DNA of 64,000 bases, taken from NCBI GenBank assembly GCA_905221605.1, contig CAJNDS010002514.1, forward strand, positions 271,914 through 335,913, read 5' to 3'. Below the pieces are notes generated by a model. It was not told where the DNA came from. It did no database searches and worked only from the letters and a program-made list of their open reading frames with translations. Within the stretch, counting starts at the first letter, position 1. The number at the start of each line of letters is the position of its first letter. Positions 61,592-64,000 of this stretch are shown here, piece after piece. Source of the stretch: Symbiodinium natans. Lineage: Eukaryota > Sar > Dinophyceae > Suessiales > Symbiodiniaceae. The translations under genes were made by a program, and so were the position numbers.

Positions 61592-62032
61592 ATGGAACAT
61601 ACAACATTGGAACAAATGTTAAACAAATTGACACTGGAAGACATTAAACAACAGCTCGCTTTATATCAAAAACTGTATTATCATAAAAGAAGAACAGAGG
61701 AAGGTTTCAGTGAAGGAAAAAGAGAAAGCGCGAGACAGTATGGCAAGAGAAAGGCATTGGACAAAATCTTAAACGATAAGAACATTGACATAATGAATAA
61801 TTTAGAGCTTACCGAAACTAAAACAGCAGTTAAAACTAGCGCTTATAATAAACATTCCCTAGATGATGTTGTAATGTTGAAGCCTTTAAAAAAGGAAAAG
61901 AAGGAAAAAGAGGAAAAAGAGGAAAAGAAGGAAAAGAAGGACAAGAAGGAAAAGAAGGAAAAGAAGGACAAGAAGGAAAAACAGGAAAAAACCGAAGGTA
62001 AAGAACAAGGCGATGAAAATCAAAATAATTAA
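61592..62032 (+). CDS. Lys/Glu-tailed protein, unknown
   Basis: 146 residues. Residues 1-75 are helical (TLEQMLNKLTLEDIKQQLAL, YGKRKALDKILNDKN). Residues 98-138 are almost only Lys and Glu with occasional Asp (repeats of KEKKEK and KKDKKEK), built from a GGAAAAGAA DNA repeat. No family recognised; the N-terminal helical domain could bind nucleic acid or a partner. Preceded by the AT-rich module and followed by the CCACCT hairpin cluster. Confidence 0.55.
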   Translation: MEHTTLEQMLNKLTLEDIKQQLALYQKLYYHKRRTEEGFSEGKRESARQYGKRKALDKILNDKNIDIMNNLELTETKTAVKTSAYNKHSLDDVVMLKPLKKEKKEKEEKEEKKEKKDKKEKKEKKDKKEKQEKTEGKEQGDENQNN

Positions 62033-62047
62033 AATATTGTAAGGTTT

Positions 62048-62209
62048 CCACCCTGCAAAGGTGAAAACAAAATAACCCTTCCACCTTATAGGTGGATTGG
62101 AAAACTCGGGTGAGGTGGAAGCCTTAAAAAACGAAGGAGCCCCCTAATCCACCTATAAGGTGGTTTGGGTTCCACCTGCAAGGTGGATTGGCTTCCACCT
62201 GCAAGGTGG
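62048..62209. repeat. Cluster of short GC hairpins (CCACCT-N3-AGGTGG)
   Basis: Four perfect stem-loops with 6-bp stems and 3-nt loops at 62081-62095, 62149-62163, 62172-62186 and 62195-62209, plus an imperfect one at 62048-62063. The last two are in a 23-bp direct repeat (TTCCACCTGCAAGGTGGATT). They lie in the intergenic space after the Lys/Glu-tailed gene, in otherwise AT-rich DNA. Confidence 0.85.
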
Positions 62210-62226
62210 ATTGGAACAAAAATTTT

Positions 62227-62290
62227 AAAAAAAATATATAGAAAATTTTATTATAAAATTTTTTCTTTAAAAATGGTTTAAAGAAAAAAA
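62227..62290 (+). promoter_or_regulatory. AT-rich promoter module, copy 1
   Basis: About 62 bp that differ from 63755-63817 only by the length of A-runs. It contains the palindromes AATTTTATTATAAAATT and CTTTAAA-N5-TTTAAAG. The ATG of the first zinc-finger gene is 15 bp downstream after ATACTATAATATATG. Confidence 0.65.
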
Positions 62291-62305
62291 ACTATACTAT
62301 AATAT

Positions 62306-62815
62306 ATGTTATGTAGATGCCCGAGGTGCGCCGACCAACAAAACACCATAAAACTTTTATGTGACCAAGTTTTACGAAAAGACCTTTTTGATTTGGTCAG
62401 TTCTTTTAATCGTTGCAAGAAATGCGACGAAAAAATTAAAATGGACGAGTTTAAGAAAACATTCAACTCGATTCAATGGGGCATTCTGCACTATGCAAGG
62501 ACTTTACAAGGAATAAAATCAGAAATCAATGACAAAAACATAAACAAACATATAAATAAGCATTCGATGGGGTATATCAGATATGTCGGACACTGTTTAA
62601 CATATGGACATAAACCATTGGACAGATACAGAATGGAATCAGAGATTAAAATAGAAAAGATGATACAGAAAAGAAAAAACAGAAGATTCGGAGACGACAA
62701 TTTAGATTTAAACCTTGTAGCATATAATTTCTTTTGTAATATTTTTCTTAAAAGGCTTGGTAAGGAAAAAGGGCAAGAAATGAAAAATATACTTTACAAA
62801 ATTTTGTTTTTATAA
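62306..62815 (+). CDS. Zinc-finger protein, first of a related pair
   Basis: 169 residues. CRCPRCADQQ at the N-terminus and NRCKKCDEKIKM at about 35 form two Cys-x2-Cys pairs separated by about 30 residues, a probable zinc-binding unit. The body is basic and helical (TLQGIKSEINDKN, MIQKRKNRRFGDD). It shares the Cys layout and the upstream module with the gene at 63841, so the two are paralogues flanking the integrase gene. DNA or RNA binding is an inference. Confidence 0.6.
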   Translation: MLCRCPRCADQQNTIKLLCDQVLRKDLFDLVSSFNRCKKCDEKIKMDEFKKTFNSIQWGILHYARTLQGIKSEINDKNINKHINKHSMGYIRYVGHCLTYGHKPLDRYRMESEIKIEKMIQKRKNRRFGDDNLDLNLVAYNFFCNIFLKRLGKEKGQEMKNILYKILFL

Positions 62816-62830
62816 AAATAAATTGTAATC

Positions 62831-62857
62831 CTTTTTATTATGAGCGATAATAAAAAG
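62831..62857. promoter_or_regulatory. 11-bp hairpin over the integrase start
   Basis: CTTTTTATTAT (62831-62841) pairs with 62847-62857 around GAGCG; the ATG at 62840 lies inside the stem, as in the capsid-fibre hairpin. It could end the upstream transcript or affect initiation. Confidence 0.45.
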
Positions 62858-63757
62858 AATTCTATAATAAATGATGTTTATTATGATAGAGCAGGTTTCG
62901 GGAGCAAAAAACAGACCTTGAAAGATGCAAGAGAGAAAGATAAAACTATTACAATGGCAGATGTTGATAATTTTTTTAGAGAAAATGTTGAACAGAAGAA
63001 GCAGATAAGAGGAAGAAACACCTTTATAGCACCAGAACCTTTTTACGAATTTCAATTTGATTTGTTTTTTATAAATGACCTTAAAAATCAAAAATTCAAC
63101 ATCGGGGCGATAATGATTGATGTATTTAGTCGGTTTATGGCGGTAGTCCCGATTAAAAACAAGAACGAAGCAAATATAGCATCAGGAATTTTAGAGGGCT
63201 TTAACAAAATGGGGGGGAAGCCAAAAATACTATATACAGATGATGAGGGGGCATTACAGAAGGAAGCGATACAAAAGTATTTGAACGATGAAGGCATACA
63301 GCACCACAGAACCAGAGCACACGCTAATTTTAGTGAAAGAGCCATTAGAACATTTAAGGATATGCTTTATAAAAGAGTTGAAGCCGACGAAAAGAAGGGA
63401 AAAAATAATATCCAATGGACGGATTATATTTTTGAAATTTTACTAACATATAATAACAAAATGGAACATTCAGCTATAAAAATGACACCGAAGGAAGCAA
63501 TGAAGGAGAAGAACGAATTGAAGGCAAAACAAAATATGACCAGACAAGCAACCAGAACTCGGAAATATCCCGAGATATCAGTGGGTAGTAAAGTTAAAAT
63601 TTACAGGAAAAGGAAACAGGGAGAAAAAGAAAGGGTCAGTTTATGGAGCAAGGAAACATATGAAGTAGAAAGAATAGAGGAAAGGAACAACCAAAGTAAT
63701 TTTTATGTAAAGGGCAACAGCCGACCATATTTAAGATTTGAACTTTTAAAACTTTAA
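62840..63757 (+). CDS. Retrovirus-type integrase (rve, DDE)
   Basis: 305 residues. The N-terminal part (VYYDRAGFGSKKQTLKDARE, then ITMADVDNFFREN) matches the N-terminal segment of Maverick/Polinton integrases. The catalytic core follows: Asp in YEFQFDLFFI (about residue 75), IDVFSRFMAVVPIKNK, Asp in ILYTDDEGALQ (about 134), and Glu in ANFSERAIRTFK (about 166). The C-terminal SH3-like part has SVGSKVKIYRKRK and ends SRPYLRFELLKL. All three acidic catalytic residues are present, so the enzyme may be active. It joins element ends to host DNA. Its position between two zinc-finger paralogues suggests an end-proximal early region. Confidence 0.9.
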   Translation: MSDNKKNSIINDVYYDRAGFGSKKQTLKDAREKDKTITMADVDNFFRENVEQKKQIRGRNTFIAPEPFYEFQFDLFFINDLKNQKFNIGAIMIDVFSRFMAVVPIKNKNEANIASGILEGFNKMGGKPKILYTDDEGALQKEAIQKYLNDEGIQHHRTRAHANFSERAIRTFKDMLYKRVEADEKKGKNNIQWTDYIFEILLTYNNKMEHSAIKMTPKEAMKEKNELKAKQNMTRQATRTRKYPEISVGSKVKIYRKRKQGEKERVSLWSKETYEVERIEERNNQSNFYVKGNSRPYLRFELLKL

Positions 63758-63817
63758 AAAAATATATAGAAATTTTATTATAAAATTTTTTCTTTAAAAA
63801 TGGTTTAAAGAAAAAAA
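63755..63817 (+). promoter_or_regulatory. AT-rich promoter module, copy 2
   Basis: Near-identical to 62227-62290. It begins at the integrase stop codon and ends about 23 bp before the ATG at 63841, with ATAATATATTATATATTATA in between. Confidence 0.65.
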
Positions 63818-63840
63818 CATATAATATATTATATATTATA

Positions 63841-64000
63841 ATGTTCAATATGTCTTATTGTTGCTGGAAGTGCGAAGAAATCAAAAAACAACATAAAACA
63901 TTAAATAAAATGTTGCCTGATGATTTTTGTAACATGTTAGGTAAATATGATACATGCGAAAAATGCAGGAGAAAAATAGAATATTCTGAAAATTCTTTGA
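63841..64000 (+). CDS. Zinc-finger protein, second of the pair, cut by window end
   Basis: 53 codons are visible, still open at the right edge. The N-terminus MFNMSYCCWKCEEIKKQ is followed by DTCEKCRRKIEY about 30 residues later, giving the same two Cys-x2-Cys pairs as the 62306 gene. Same upstream module, so a tandem duplicate with divergence. Function unknown. Confidence 0.6.
   Translation, partial: MFNMSYCCWKCEEIKKQHKTLNKMLPDDFCNMLGKYDTCEKCRRKIEYSENSL

Larger units (their letters stand above)
47212..64000. mobile_element. Endogenous Polinton-like virus / Maverick-type element (left part)
   Basis: At least 16.8 kb of AT-rich, tightly packed sequence encoding a probable major capsid protein, penton protein, packaging ATPase, DDE integrase, lipase-like protein and S74-tailed fibre, plus small unknown proteins. 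This combination is characteristic of Polinton-like viruses and Mavericks; the integrase explains integration. A protein-primed DNA polymerase and cysteine protease, common but not universal in the group, are not seen and may lie to the right. The copy may be partly decayed because the fibre gene has an internal stop. Confidence 0.85.

Overview
The window reads as nuclear DNA of a dinoflagellate with a large AT-rich viral element at its right end. Four things point to a dinoflagellate. An outer-dynein-arm docking gene on the minus strand (30128-33817) is cut by 15 short introns whose donors I read as six GA, four GC and five GT, almost all followed by AG|G acceptors, a splice-site habit reported for Symbiodinium-like algae. 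The left 47 kb is GC-leaning and packed with decayed LINE-type retroelements of several families. Genes are sparse and far apart. Triplet microsatellites (CTG at 17.3 kb, CTA at 40.9 kb) and a minisatellite (5.6-7.7 kb) lie between them. I cannot name the species.

Layout. 1-5.5 kb: no gene I can support, then a reverse-transcriptase (RT) scrap. 5.6-7.7 kb: a tandem minisatellite with two interleaved unit types. 7.9-13.0 kb: a nearly full-length LINE (ORF1, endonuclease, RT, C-terminal zinc finger) with one frame break inside the endonuclease. 13.4-25 kb: a graveyard of nested LINE pieces on both strands, one carrying an internal inversion. 28.7-29.4 kb: a small acylated-looking protein gene. 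30.1-33.8 kb: the docking-complex gene. 37.5-39.3 kb: a HECT ubiquitin ligase. 41.6-47.1 kb: a 5'-truncated retroelement that carries, after its RT and zinc fingers, a ubiquitin-specific-protease-like domain and a 2-oxoglutarate/Fe(II) dioxygenase-like ORF.

From about 47.2 kb to the right edge the base composition changes abruptly to AT-rich and gene spacing becomes tight. This block encodes a probable double-jelly-roll major capsid protein, a probable penton protein, an A32-type packaging ATPase, a retrovirus-type DDE integrase, a GHSQAG lipase-like protein, a fibre gene with an endosialidase-type (S74) chaperone tail, and many small lineage-specific proteins. This is the gene set of a Polinton-like virus or Maverick-type element. 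No DNA polymerase, protease or terminal inverted repeats are visible; the right end lies beyond the window. Capsid, fibre, ATPase and three other genes share a TCTA element 10-19 nt before the start codon, reminiscent of the Mavirus/CroV late promoter. Other genes use a separate AT-rich module, present in near-identical copies before two related zinc-finger genes. Perfect AT-rich hairpins sit at many 3' ends. Embedded in this element are two or three intron-containing, GC-richer genes, including an apparent fusion of a truncated ubiquitin fold to an acidic AT-hook nuclear protein. The fibre gene is split by one in-frame TGA, so the copy may be an endogenous, decaying provirus.
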